From Chitinophaga varians (GTDB taxonomy: Bacteria > Bacteroidota > Bacteroidia > Chitinophagales > Chitinophagaceae), in contig NZ_JABAIA010000002.1 in the NCBI RefSeq assembly GCF_012641275.1, positions 2,046,001 to 2,110,000 of the forward strand: a DNA stretch of 64,000 nt, read 5' to 3'. Within the stretch, counting starts at the first letter, position 1; every line of letters begins with the position of its first letter. Of the stretch, positions 52,760 to 60,841 are shown in pieces. The translations under genes and the position numbers were made by a program. The notes under the pieces were generated by a model, which saw nothing but the letters and a program-made list of their open reading frames with translations, made no database searches and was not told the origin of the DNA.

Positions 52760-53422
52760 TTTGGCATTTTCTTCCTGCACTTTTTTTCTTCTCTCCAGTT
52801 CCGCTGCAGATGGCGGTTTCGCATCAATAGCCCGTGTTTGTAATGCTCCCGCCGCTTCGTATGTAATCAGGATCACGCCGGTGGAAGTAGGAATGGCGTC
52901 TGTCAGTTTCCAGCTACCGGGCAGCGTACCATTTTCAAACAGGCGCTTGCCGGAACCGATAGTGACAGGATGGAGCCACAAATGTGCGATGTCCACCAAT
53001 TGATGTTTCAGTAGTGTTTGCACCAGCCCGCTGCTGCCATAGACTTGCAAATCAGGTCCATCCGTTTTTTTCAGTGCCTGAAGTTGGGCCACCACATCGC
53101 CGGTAATCAATGTCGTATGTTCCCAGGGCAATGGAATGTTGTGATGGGAAACGACAAATTTTTCCGCACCGTTGAATTTTTTACCGACGAAATCATCATA
53201 ATGAGGCCAGTGGGCGGCAAAGATGTCGTAGGTACGTCTGCCCAGCAGCAGGTCGAACGGCTGCTCCATCACCGCCATCAGCTTCTTGTGGAGCATATCA
53301 TCTCCAAAAGGCGCTACCCAGCCACCCCATTGAAAATTGCCGGAGGTATCTTCCTGCGGCCCCCCTGGTGACTGTATAACACCATCTAACGTAATAAAAT
53401 TAACGAGGATGATCTTGCGCAT
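52754..53422 (-). CDS. Dihydrofolate reductase-like (RibD C-terminal type) protein
   Basis: 222 residues starting MRKIILVNFITLDGVIQSPGGP, the usual start of this family of putative NADPH-dependent reductases. LLGRRTYDIFAAHWP and YGSSGLVQTLLKHQLVDIAHLWLHPVTIGSGKRLF are also typical. The frame runs 163 codons further upstream (to 53911), but that part is the antisense of the ATP-binding gene and lacks family character, so I start at 53422. The last residues are Lys/Glu-rich. Substrate unknown. Confidence 0.92.
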   Translation of the reverse strand: MRKIILVNFITLDGVIQSPGGPQEDTSGNFQWGGWVAPFGDDMLHKKLMAVMEQPFDLLLGRRTYDIFAAHWPHYDDFVGKKFNGAEKFVVSHHNIPLPWEHTTLITGDVVAQLQALKKTDGPDLQVYGSSGLVQTLLKHQLVDIAHLWLHPVTIGSGKRLFENGTLPGSWKLTDAIPTSTGVILITYEAAGALQTRAIDAKPPSAAELERRKKVQEENAKS

Positions 53423-53615
53423 AATGTTTGGATTTGTACAACAAAAGTACAAACGGCAGTTAACGGGAACGCTGTGTAAATGCGACTTTTTACGGGTGAG
53501 ATTACGGCAGTCGGGTGGTCCAACGGCCGGTAAATTTGTTAATACAGACTGATTTACGGGAACAGGAGATTTAGCGGAATGGCAAAACATACTTTCGCGC
53601 CTTATCCATATTGTT

Positions 53616-54650
53616 ATGCCTGAACAACAAAATATCGAATACAAAACATCCTGGAGGGATGAACATCTCAAATGGATCTGTGGTAAAAAATGGGAGGAAT
53701 TGCCGGTAGAAGGAGTTACGATAGCAGATTTTGACCGGGAAACGATTGATACTTTTCTCCGGAAAGCCAGGATGAAAGAACGTATACCGGCGGAGGCGTT
53801 AAAATTGGACACCCTGTCTTTGCTGAAAAAGCTGGGCCTGATGGCACCCGCAGGACAGTTCTCACAGGCGGCGCTATTATTGTTTGGGAAGCACCTGGGA
53901 CGGGTTTCCATTACCGCAAGCTTTAAGATCGGCAGGTTTGGAAAGTCAAACCAGGATCTGCTGTTTCATGACATGATCGAAACCAACATTTTCAGTATGG
54001 CCGACAGCGTGATAGAGTTACTGGACCGGAAGTACCTGATCCGTCCTGTTTCCTATAGCGGGCTGCAGCGGCTGGAACCGCTGGAGTATCCGGAAGAAGC
54101 ACTCAGGGAGGCGATCTGCAATGCCATCATACACAGAGACTATTCGAGCACGTACACCTTTCTCCGCGTGTTCGACGACCGCCTGCACTTGTGGAACCCG
54201 GGCTGCCTCCCGGAAGAACTCAAGATTGATGCATTAAAAGAGAACCACTCGTCTTACCCAAGAAACAGAAATATCGCCAATATATTCTACAAAGCCGGGT
54301 ATATTGAGTCGTGGGGAAGAGGCATTAACAGAATTGTGGAAGCCTGTGTGGAGGCTGGGTTGCCGGAGCCATTGATGGTAGAGGAACAAGGTGGGTTTAG
54401 TATTGTGTTTTATAAGAATAGATATACCCGGGAATTTATTGCAAGTCAGGGACTAAGTAAAAAGTTAGAAATGGTGATGTTTTATATTTTGGAACATGGC
54501 CGTATCAGTAATATAGAATACCAACAGTTAGCCGCAATATCTAAAAGAACGGCGTCAAGAGATTTACAATTATTAATCGGAATGGAACTTATTCAAAAAT
54601 CAGGCACTACTGGTAAAGGTACTTTTTATACCTTTTTGTATAAACGATAA
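53616..54650 (+). CDS. AlbA_2/Schlafen-type ATP-binding regulator with internal deletion
   Basis: 344 residues. Relatives of this helix-turn-helix/ATP-binding family are about 460-480 residues and start ...WRDEYLKWICGFANAQGG... with a full AlbA_2 (Schlafen) domain. Here the start MPEQQNIEYKTSWRDEHLKWICG runs straight into KKWEELPVEGV, which in relatives follows the domain by about 110-120 residues. The join is at Gly codon 53682-53684 and stays in frame, so most of the AlbA_2 domain is missing. The rest is intact: the GHKL-like ATP site AICNAIIHRDYSSTYTFLRVFDDRLHLWNPG and SWGRGINRI, then a C-terminal winged helix. Probably altered or inactive. Confidence 0.8.
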   Translation: MPEQQNIEYKTSWRDEHLKWICGKKWEELPVEGVTIADFDRETIDTFLRKARMKERIPAEALKLDTLSLLKKLGLMAPAGQFSQAALLLFGKHLGRVSITASFKIGRFGKSNQDLLFHDMIETNIFSMADSVIELLDRKYLIRPVSYSGLQRLEPLEYPEEALREAICNAIIHRDYSSTYTFLRVFDDRLHLWNPGCLPEELKIDALKENHSSYPRNRNIANIFYKAGYIESWGRGINRIVEACVEAGLPEPLMVEEQGGFSIVFYKNRYTREFIASQGLSKKLEMVMFYILEHGRISNIEYQQLAAISKRTASRDLQLLIGMELIQKSGTTGKGTFYTFLYKR

Positions 54651-54731
54651 AGGGGTCATGGAAAGGGGCCAAAATGGCTTTAAAGGGGCCATAGAGGGGC
54701 CAAAACGGCTTTGAAGGGGCCATAAAGGGGC
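54649..54731. repeat. Short GGGGCC tandem repeat after the ATP-binding gene
   Basis: About 2.6 copies of a 31-33 bp unit (AAAGGGGCCAT...GGGGCCAAAACGGCTTT) starting within the stop codon of the ATP-binding gene. Units at about 54649-54681, 54682-54712 and a partial 54714-54731. GGGGCC/GGGGTC occurs six times in all. It may be a decayed 3' coding tail or slipped-strand repeat. Confidence 0.6.
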
Positions 54732-54806
54732 TACACTTCTCTTTGCTGCCCATGAGATGACGGTAGTATTTCAGAATATATTGTACTGTGTCAGTATCCA
54801 TTATCA

Positions 54807-55772
54807 TTATTTGAGCAGCCCCATGGGCGTAATGCCGAACTTCTTTTTAAACGCCCGGTGGAAATGTTGCGGATGCGTATAGCCGAGGCCGTAGGCGATC
54901 TCAGATATGTTATGCTCTCCCTGCAGTATCTGCTCCCGCGCGGCTTCCAGTCTTTCGTTGCTCACGAAACCGAAGACGCTCTGTCCGAACAGCAGCCGGA
55001 ATCCTTTTTTGAGCTTGAATTCATTCAGCCCGCACAAGCGTGACAGCTCCGCCAAAGAAGGAGGAGACGCCAGGTGTTCCAACAGGTATTGCCGGGCGTG
55101 ATGGAGGCGTTCGCGGTCGGCGGCACGCAGCGGGTTCGTGGCGGCGGATCTGGAAGAGGAAAGCAAAGCCTCACATTGCAACGCGAACAACTGCAGTACC
55201 TGTGTTTCAAAATGCAGCCGTTTCAGCCCTTGCGGAAGAGGGCTTTCCCATATATGGTCCAGCGTGTGCTGCAACCGTGGCGCGAAATAGCCGGAAGGTG
55301 AATGTATGACGAAAGGAGTGCCCTTCGCTATTTTGTCTGTCAGCTGATGCAGTTCCGGAGCATAGCTGTTGAGCAGCGCTATCATCCGTTCGGGGGTAAT
55401 ATGCACGCCCAGGTTACGGAAACCTTTGGCGTCGGCCAGTTCATTTTTTTCCCAGGAGCAGGGGTTGAACAGGATATTGGCATATCCCTGTGTTAACAGC
55501 TGCCGGGAGATCAACCCTTCGTGGGTTTGGTACAGCTTTCCTGCCATCACAAAATTGAGCTCCACAAAAGTCTTTTCGTTATAGTGCTGCCACGAAAATT
55601 CCGGTGGTCCGGCCACCACGCTGCCATCTGCAATGGCCATATCCTCACAGAGGACAAACCTGCCGCTGCCATCAATGTCGGGCATCGGCAACCGGTACTG
55701 GTGTACTTCTCCCTGTGGTATCAGGAAAGCGTCTCTGAAAGCGGCGGTATGGTTAGCGGATGATTGCATCAT
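54807..55772 (-). CDS. AraC-family transcriptional regulator
   Basis: 321 residues with a C-terminal AraC double helix-turn-helix (about 215-318: LASPPSLAELSRLCGLNEFKLKKGFRLLFGQSVFGFVSNERL and ISEIAYGLGYTHPQHFHRAFKKKFGITP). The N-terminal part is an uncharacterised sensor. An adjacent Met codon (55769) is equally possible as start. It is divergent from the FAD monooxygenase gene at 55874 with about 100 bp between them, so it probably regulates it. Confidence 0.93.
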   Translation of the reverse strand: MMQSSANHTAAFRDAFLIPQGEVHQYRLPMPDIDGSGRFVLCEDMAIADGSVVAGPPEFSWQHYNEKTFVELNFVMAGKLYQTHEGLISRQLLTQGYANILFNPCSWEKNELADAKGFRNLGVHITPERMIALLNSYAPELHQLTDKIAKGTPFVIHSPSGYFAPRLQHTLDHIWESPLPQGLKRLHFETQVLQLFALQCEALLSSSRSAATNPLRAADRERLHHARQYLLEHLASPPSLAELSRLCGLNEFKLKKGFRLLFGQSVFGFVSNERLEAAREQILQGEHNISEIAYGLGYTHPQHFHRAFKKKFGITPMGLLK

Positions 55773-55873
55773 GACAAATGTAGCATGAAACGGTTACAAA
55801 AATGGTACTTATTTATCCGTTTTATGCACCCGGCCCCACGGCTCAACCGGCAATTTTGTAAAAACATTTTTTC

Positions 55874-57511
55874 ATGACAACACAACATCAGCTGCATGTG
55901 CCGGTATTGATCGCCGGTGGTGGTATTACCGGTCTTTCGGCGGCATTATTTCTTTTACAACAGGGTGTCCGGCCGTTGCTGGTGGAACGGCACCGCAGCA
56001 CCTCTATCCATCCAAGGGCCAGGGGTTTTGATATCCGCACCATGGAGCTGTTCCGGGAGCTGGGCGTGGGCGAGGCCGTGCGGGAAGCAGGTAAGGCGCT
56101 GGGGCCGGCCTGGGGCGTATTGCGTGCCGATACGCTGGCAGAAGCGTTGAAGGGTTTAAAACCACGGGAAGGAGGCCCTATTACTTATCCCAGTCAATTA
56201 AAAGGATTGGAGAGCCTGGCGGCGCTTACGCCGGAATCCGGTGCCCGTTGTACACAGGACCTTGCAGAACCCGTACTGCGGACCGCTGCCGAAGAGCGGG
56301 GCGCCACCCTGTTGTTTTATACCGAGATGATTTCTTTTTCTCAGGATGATAGTGGCGTAACTGCGGTATTGCAAAACAGGGAAACCGGTGAGACGACTAC
56401 CGTCACAGCCGACTATCTCATCGCGGCAGATGGCGCCGGCAGCCCCGTCAGGCAAAAACTGCAATTGCCCGTTGCCGGTCCGGGCGTGCTGGCCGATTTC
56501 CTCAACATTTACTTTGAAGCGGACATGGCTGAACTGGTGCTCAACAGGGAGTTCAGTATCTGCATCATCGATACGCCGGGCATTATCGGATTTGTGACCG
56601 CTATCAATAACAGCGACCGATGGGTGTATCAGTTGCGGTACTATCCCGAAAACGGGGAGCGGGTGACCGATTATACGGAAGAAAGACTGGTCAATCTGCT
56701 GCATACCGCGCTGGGCATGCCAGATCTGCAAATCCGTATCCTGAGCGTATTGCCCTGGGAGATGACCGTCCGCGTGGCAGACACCATGCAAAGCGGCCGT
56801 ATCTTCCTGGCCGGCGATGCGGCGCATGTAATGACGCCATACGGCGGCAAAGGTGCCAATACCGGCATCCAGGACGCGCAGAACCTGGCCTGGAAAATAG
56901 CCGCGGTGTTAAAAGGCCATGCAGCCCCTTCGTTGCTGAACACCTACACCACGGAAAGGCAGCCCATAGGTCTGTCCAATGCCATGTCTTCGGCCATGCT
57001 GGCAGATGAACGCGGCATCCTGAAAGACAGGGAGATCATGCAGCGGGCGGTAACCGCGCCTTTGAAGGAAGGCGAAGAGACTAAGCAGCCGGAAATAGCA
57101 CTGACACAAAACATCCGCACGCTGATCGGTATTCCGGACTATCAATACCCGGTAACAGTGCCTTCGCAATGTCCGCCATTGCCGGCAGACAAAGTGTTGT
57201 ATGGCCTCCCTGGTACACGAGTGCCGCATCTGTGGCTGGATGAGGAACGTAAGCGCTCTACCCTCGATATGCTGAAAGGACGTTTCACGCTCTTTGTTCA
57301 TGGCGATACCGCCCCCTGGCAGAAGATGCTGAACGGGCATCGTGTATTCGTACAGGTATTGCCGTTAGATGGAGACCTGGCGGCGCAGTGGACCGAAGCT
57401 ACCGGCGCCGCTCCCGGCGATGCCCTGCTGGTACGCCCGGACGGCTTCATGGCCTGGAGAGGCAATGTAAAGGCGTGTGCACAGCTGCCACTGAAGGAGC
57501 TGCTGTCATAG
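55874..57511 (+). CDS. FAD-dependent aromatic/polyketide-type monooxygenase
   Basis: 545 residues of the group A flavoprotein hydroxylase type. FAD site GGGITGLSAALFLLQQG (about 14-30), DG motif ADYLIAADGAGSPVRQKL, and GD motif GRIFLAGDAAHVMTPYGGKGANTGIQDAQNLAWKIA. A C-terminal thioredoxin-like domain (about 430-545), as in PgaE/RdmE-type or resorcinol-type enzymes, fits the length. No signal peptide. NAD(P)H-dependent hydroxylation of an aromatic or polyketide-like compound is inferred. Divergent AraC regulator next to it. Confidence 0.92.
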   Translation: MTTQHQLHVPVLIAGGGITGLSAALFLLQQGVRPLLVERHRSTSIHPRARGFDIRTMELFRELGVGEAVREAGKALGPAWGVLRADTLAEALKGLKPREGGPITYPSQLKGLESLAALTPESGARCTQDLAEPVLRTAAEERGATLLFYTEMISFSQDDSGVTAVLQNRETGETTTVTADYLIAADGAGSPVRQKLQLPVAGPGVLADFLNIYFEADMAELVLNREFSICIIDTPGIIGFVTAINNSDRWVYQLRYYPENGERVTDYTEERLVNLLHTALGMPDLQIRILSVLPWEMTVRVADTMQSGRIFLAGDAAHVMTPYGGKGANTGIQDAQNLAWKIAAVLKGHAAPSLLNTYTTERQPIGLSNAMSSAMLADERGILKDREIMQRAVTAPLKEGEETKQPEIALTQNIRTLIGIPDYQYPVTVPSQCPPLPADKVLYGLPGTRVPHLWLDEERKRSTLDMLKGRFTLFVHGDTAPWQKMLNGHRVFVQVLPLDGDLAAQWTEATGAAPGDALLVRPDGFMAWRGNVKACAQLPLKELLS

Positions 57512-57537
57512 ACGAACGGAGATTAATCCGGACAAAC

Positions 57538-57589
57538 ATATTACCGGCAGGCTTTCTCAAAGAAAATGGAGGAGCTGTGCCGGTAATAT
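57538..57589. repeat. 12-bp inverted repeat between convergent genes
   Basis: ATATTACCGGCA (57538-57549) and TGCCGGTAATAT (57578-57589) are perfect inverted copies around a 28-nt loop, lying between the monooxygenase stop and the membrane-protein stop. There is no T-run, so it is at best a weak terminator; a small mobile-element remnant is another possibility. Confidence 0.45.
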
Positions 57590-57619
57590 CAGGTCCGCAA
57601 TAGTTTGCAGGACTTGTAA

Positions 57620-58258
57620 TTATCCTTTCATGATTTGTGATTCGTAAGCGGAACCGCGCATCCAGAGCAGCCAGTTCATACTGGCCACCGCGCAGATATT
57701 GATCACGCCGGCGTATAATACCCAGAAGCTAAACCCGTAGAAATAAATAACAGGAATCCAGTAGCTGAACACGCTCCAGTACGATGCCATGCAGATAGGG
57801 CACTGGATGACCGGTTTGCGCAGGTATTTATTGACTTTAAACACCTCGTCTATCTTAAAAAACCGGACGCCGTGGTCATCTGCCTCCACCTGTATTTTCC
57901 CATCGATCTTTGGTAAGATGTTGTTAAGCTCTTTTAGCACGGGAATGCGGGAGGCATCGCCCAAAGGAAGCAGGATGTGGTTACCTTCCGTCTGTAAGGG
58001 TGATTCCGGCATCAGCACACGTAATTTTTGTATCAGCAGTTCGAACTGCCCGTCGATGTAATAGATTTTTGTCCGCGCTGTGCGGGTGAGGTATTTAAAG
58101 ATGGGAAACAGGATCATTTCGCTGTCCTTGTCTTTTCCGTTGGGCAGTTTTTCCACGGCGCCTTTTGCGGCCACCCGTACGCCCAGGATGAAGAGAGATT
58201 GCAGCACTATATAACCCAGCGCTGCCATGATGCCGAAAAATATTACGTTTGTATCCAT
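57620..58258 (-). CDS. Uncharacterised membrane protein with C-P-I-C motif
   Basis: 212 residues from ATG 58258 (an upstream open extension to 58342 lacks membrane-start character). One N-terminal helix (NVIFFGIMAALGYIVLQSLFILG), a soluble middle of about 110 residues, then CPICMASYW followed by two C-terminal helices (YWIPVIYFYGFSFWVLYAGVINI, CAVASMNWLLWM). The Cys-x-x-Cys next to a membrane helix recalls small DUF1360-like proteins, but I do not recognise the family. It has no obvious operon partner. Confidence 0.7.
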   Translation of the reverse strand: MDTNVIFFGIMAALGYIVLQSLFILGVRVAAKGAVEKLPNGKDKDSEMILFPIFKYLTRTARTKIYYIDGQFELLIQKLRVLMPESPLQTEGNHILLPLGDASRIPVLKELNNILPKIDGKIQVEADDHGVRFFKIDEVFKVNKYLRKPVIQCPICMASYWSVFSYWIPVIYFYGFSFWVLYAGVINICAVASMNWLLWMRGSAYESQIMKG

Positions 58259-58376
58259 TTTGTTTGAATTAGGAAGTACAAATTTACCATCGGGGTACTT
58301 GGCATTTATGACACTTACCGTTGGATATTTGGTACAAAACACAGAAACTCATTATTGATTTTAAAAGCATTGGAAG

Positions 58377-58808
58377 ATGAAGATAAGAAGAGCGACCGCC
58401 GAAGATTACCCGGAGATGGTACGTATATGGGAGTCTGCTGTCAGGGCCACCCATGATTTTTTAAAGGAGGAGGATTTTGACCACATCAAAGGACTTCTGG
58501 CAGACGCATTTTTCCCTCAGGTGGACACCTATGTGTTGTTGGATGAGAAAGGCATGCCGGTGGCTTTCCTGGGTGTACACGAAGATTCCCTGGAGATGTT
58601 GTTTGTGCATGATACGGCAAGAGGAAAGGGGATAGGCAGGCATCTTGTGAACTATGCCATTACTGATTTGAACATTCGTAAAGTGGATGTGAATGAACAA
58701 AACGGGCAGGCCGCGGGCTTTTACGAGCGGATGGGTTTTAAAGTCAGTGGCCGGTCAGAAGAGGATGCTATGGGCAAACCCTACCCGGTATTACATATGA
58801 CATTGTAA
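58377..58808 (+). CDS. GNAT-family N-acetyltransferase
   Basis: 143 residues starting MKIRRATAEDYPEMVRIWESAV. The acetyl-CoA binding line LFVHDTARGKGIGRHLVNYAI contains the R-G-x-G-x-G/A pattern, followed by VNEQNGQAAGFYERMGFKVSGRS, all standard for GNATs of the YafP/YjaB type. The acceptor is unknown. It is transcribed alone and ends at a strong terminator. Confidence 0.93.
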   Translation: MKIRRATAEDYPEMVRIWESAVRATHDFLKEEDFDHIKGLLADAFFPQVDTYVLLDEKGMPVAFLGVHEDSLEMLFVHDTARGKGIGRHLVNYAITDLNIRKVDVNEQNGQAAGFYERMGFKVSGRSEEDAMGKPYPVLHMTL

Positions 58809-58813
58809 AAAAG

Positions 58814-58838
58814 AAGCCTGCGTGATCGCAGGCTTTTT
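58814..58838 (+). terminator. Terminator after the GNAT gene
   Basis: AAGCCTGCG / CGCAGGCTT hairpin with a 4-nt loop, followed by a run of T, 6 bp after the GNAT stop. The A-rich left side allows it to serve the convergent HAD gene as well. Confidence 0.88.
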
Positions 58839-58857
58839 AACTTAGGAACAGCTATGC

Positions 58858-59292
58858 TTACTTTGCTGGCTGAAGTGGCCAGGCTTTTTCTTTGACCCTG
58901 GCGCGAGCAGGGAGTATCTGCCGCGCTTCCAAAAGGGTTTCCATTTTATACCAGTTTACAGATACTCTTCCGAAGATGTCTTCTTCCACAGGGCAGCCCA
59001 GTGCCGCGTCATCGATGTAGTAATCAGCCTGTACTTTCGGACTGCCGGTCCACCGGCGCTGTAGCGGGTTTCTGTTTTCACCGTACAGGGTAATGCCCCT
59101 GCCATTAAGCCATTTCACGGCATCTCTCAGATATTTTCCCGAGCGCATGGTATTGAGGACAAGTTTCACTCCTTGCTGTTGTAATCTCTGCAACACATGG
59201 ATACAGTGTGGAATTTCTTCCCCTATCATCGGAAACCGGTGATAGGTGCAGGTACCGTCAAAGTCTATCGCTATAATGATGTTGGAATGCAT
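58858..59292 (-). CDS. HAD-superfamily small hydrolase (BT0820-like)
   Basis: 144 residues. HAD motif I is IAIDFDGTCTYHRFP with DxD-like DFDGT, motif II is near LVLNTMRSG, and the late DYYIDDAALG supplies the acidic pair of motif IV. It has no cap insertion and resembles the short phosphatases known from Bacteroides. Substrate unknown. It lies 53 bp upstream (in transcription terms, downstream) of the FemAB-like gene on the same strand. Confidence 0.88.
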   Translation of the reverse strand: MHSNIIIAIDFDGTCTYHRFPMIGEEIPHCIHVLQRLQQQGVKLVLNTMRSGKYLRDAVKWLNGRGITLYGENRNPLQRRWTGSPKVQADYYIDDAALGCPVEEDIFGRVSVNWYKMETLLEARQILPARARVKEKAWPLQPAK

Positions 59293-59344
59293 AAGTCATG
59301 AAGGTTTTAAAAAAAGATATGGTAAAATTTTTTATCAACTATAA

Positions 59345-60376
59345 CTAGAGAAAGCGGTAAACCGGAAAAGGCAGATCTGTTCTGAGCATGGTGGGCGCCT
59401 TTTTCAGCGTCAGGGCTTTGTACGTGGCTGTATCGGCTACCAGGCGCCACGTTTTGAAATCCAGGAAGTGTTCAGAGAACCCTGCTTTAAAATGGAACAG
59501 GGAATCCTGTTGCCCGCCTACGCCGCCGCCGAGGTGCAGGTGCTGCATGCGTTTGGACTGCCCGAAAATACTGGCTTCTTCCACCAGCAGGCGCATGGGG
59601 GAATCGTGAATGAAATCTTCATGCGTGGCTGCCAGGTGCAGCTGCATAATGTTGTTGCAACAGGTAGTGAACACGCCGGCGGTGTCCCTTCCTTCAAAAG
59701 ATGCCAGTAGTATGTTGCTTTGAAACGAGGTGGCCTGTAACAGCTGCCTGAAATAATTTTTATCAAAATGATAATTCGCATTAGCCCCCAGCCGCTGCAT
59801 ATTCTGCAGGTAGATGGCTGCAAATGATGCAATATCTTCTTCGTATATGCCCTGGCGTACCTTGTAGCCTTTATTCCGCAGCTGGTTGATCTTGGAACGG
59901 AAAGCCTTGCGGTACTGCTGCCGCTGTTCTGCCACAGGCAGTGTAAGGTCTATGGTCACTGTTTTTCCGTTGTCATACAGGCCGCCGGTCTGGCCGGGCC
60001 GAAAGTGCTGGTGAATCAACGGGTGCAGCCGTGTGAACACGCTCACGATCTTCTCTTTTTTCAGAAAATGAAGGAAGGTCTGCAAAAATTGCTGCATCAA
60101 CGATGATGGTATGTCGCTGAAATCCAGATTGGAAACAGGTCCTGCGTAGCCATACACGGAAGTGCAATCGAAATAATTCGTGTCTTCTATGTTCCGCTTC
60201 AGCAGCGGCACTGCCACAAAATGCCCCGCCTGTTCAAATACAAAAATAAATGGATGGCTGTCTCCCGCTGACAATTGATGATAATACCAGGTGTGGTGAA
60301 AATCGTAGCTGTGCGCTGCATGAATGAGCTGGTCCCATTGTTCCTGTTCCGAGATGTCAACTGTAAAGTAAGGCAT
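59345..60376 (-). CDS. FemAB/GNAT-like aminoacyl or acyl transferase
   Basis: 343 residues from ATG 60376 (the frame is open to 60496, but the extra 40 residues lack conservation signs). Two GNAT-like halves. Features: FTVDISEQEQWDQLIHAAHSYDFHHTWYY near the start, a helix KAFRSKINQLRNKGYKVRQG and the C-terminal HLGGGVGGQQDSLFHFKAGFSEHFLDF, the typical FemAB/peptidoglycan-bridge-forming line in Bacteroidota. Role in cell envelope or capsule decoration is inferred; no partner genes are adjacent. Confidence 0.82.
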   Translation of the reverse strand: MPYFTVDISEQEQWDQLIHAAHSYDFHHTWYYHQLSAGDSHPFIFVFEQAGHFVAVPLLKRNIEDTNYFDCTSVYGYAGPVSNLDFSDIPSSLMQQFLQTFLHFLKKEKIVSVFTRLHPLIHQHFRPGQTGGLYDNGKTVTIDLTLPVAEQRQQYRKAFRSKINQLRNKGYKVRQGIYEEDIASFAAIYLQNMQRLGANANYHFDKNYFRQLLQATSFQSNILLASFEGRDTAGVFTTCCNNIMQLHLAATHEDFIHDSPMRLLVEEASIFGQSKRMQHLHLGGGVGGQQDSLFHFKAGFSEHFLDFKTWRLVADTATYKALTLKKAPTMLRTDLPFPVYRFL

Positions 60377-60841
60377 AACAAATGAGGTTTTTGAACATAT
60401 AGATTTGATGGTTATGTGTTGGCCGGTGAGGCCATAGACGACAGGATATTTGGCGTAACAGGAAAGAAGTTCGTACAGGCTTTGGCATAGGCGCATAGCA
60501 TCCCTGCAGAGACCAACTGGTATCTTTTTTGTGTAATCCAGCCTGCTATTGATGTAAAAAATCTTTACCTGTTACTATCGCTGAAATCTGCTATTATTTT
60601 TTGTATGTGCTGTTTGGGCTTCAGTTTGTATTACACACCTTCTGTAATTTTTTCCGGGTTAAAAATTTTCCATCCGGAATTCAATGACTATGCCATGTGA
60701 GTAAGTTATTGTTAACCAGTTCTTTATAAAGGATGTTGGTCTATGCTCCCGTCCAATATTTTGGAGTTACCCAAATGGATATACGAAATATTGGAGATTG
60801 TTAACCGGAGTTGTCCCGGCAACTCATTGACCCGATAGTAA
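60377..60841. other. Long non-coding gap upstream of the sigma-54 activator
   Basis: 465 bp with no credible gene. It includes paired AATATTTTGGAG / AATATTGGAG-like direct repeats at about 60758-60807 and a GAGTTG...CAACTC stem just before 60842. I looked for a -24/-12 promoter and found none convincing. Confidence 0.5.

Noticed and set aside
52754..53911. A 385-residue version of the DHFR-like protein with a long N-terminal extension
   Set aside because: The first 163 codons lie partly antisense to the ATP-binding gene and lack family character; the protein clearly begins MRKIILVNFITLDG at 53422.
54649..54731. CRISPR-like array
   Set aside because: Units are directly adjacent without unique spacers, only about 2.6 copies, and no cas gene is nearby.
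60480..60520. Possible sigma-54 (-24/-12) promoter, TTGGCATAGGCGCAT
   Set aside because: Only the TGGCA half fits; the -12 TTGC element is missing at the required spacing.
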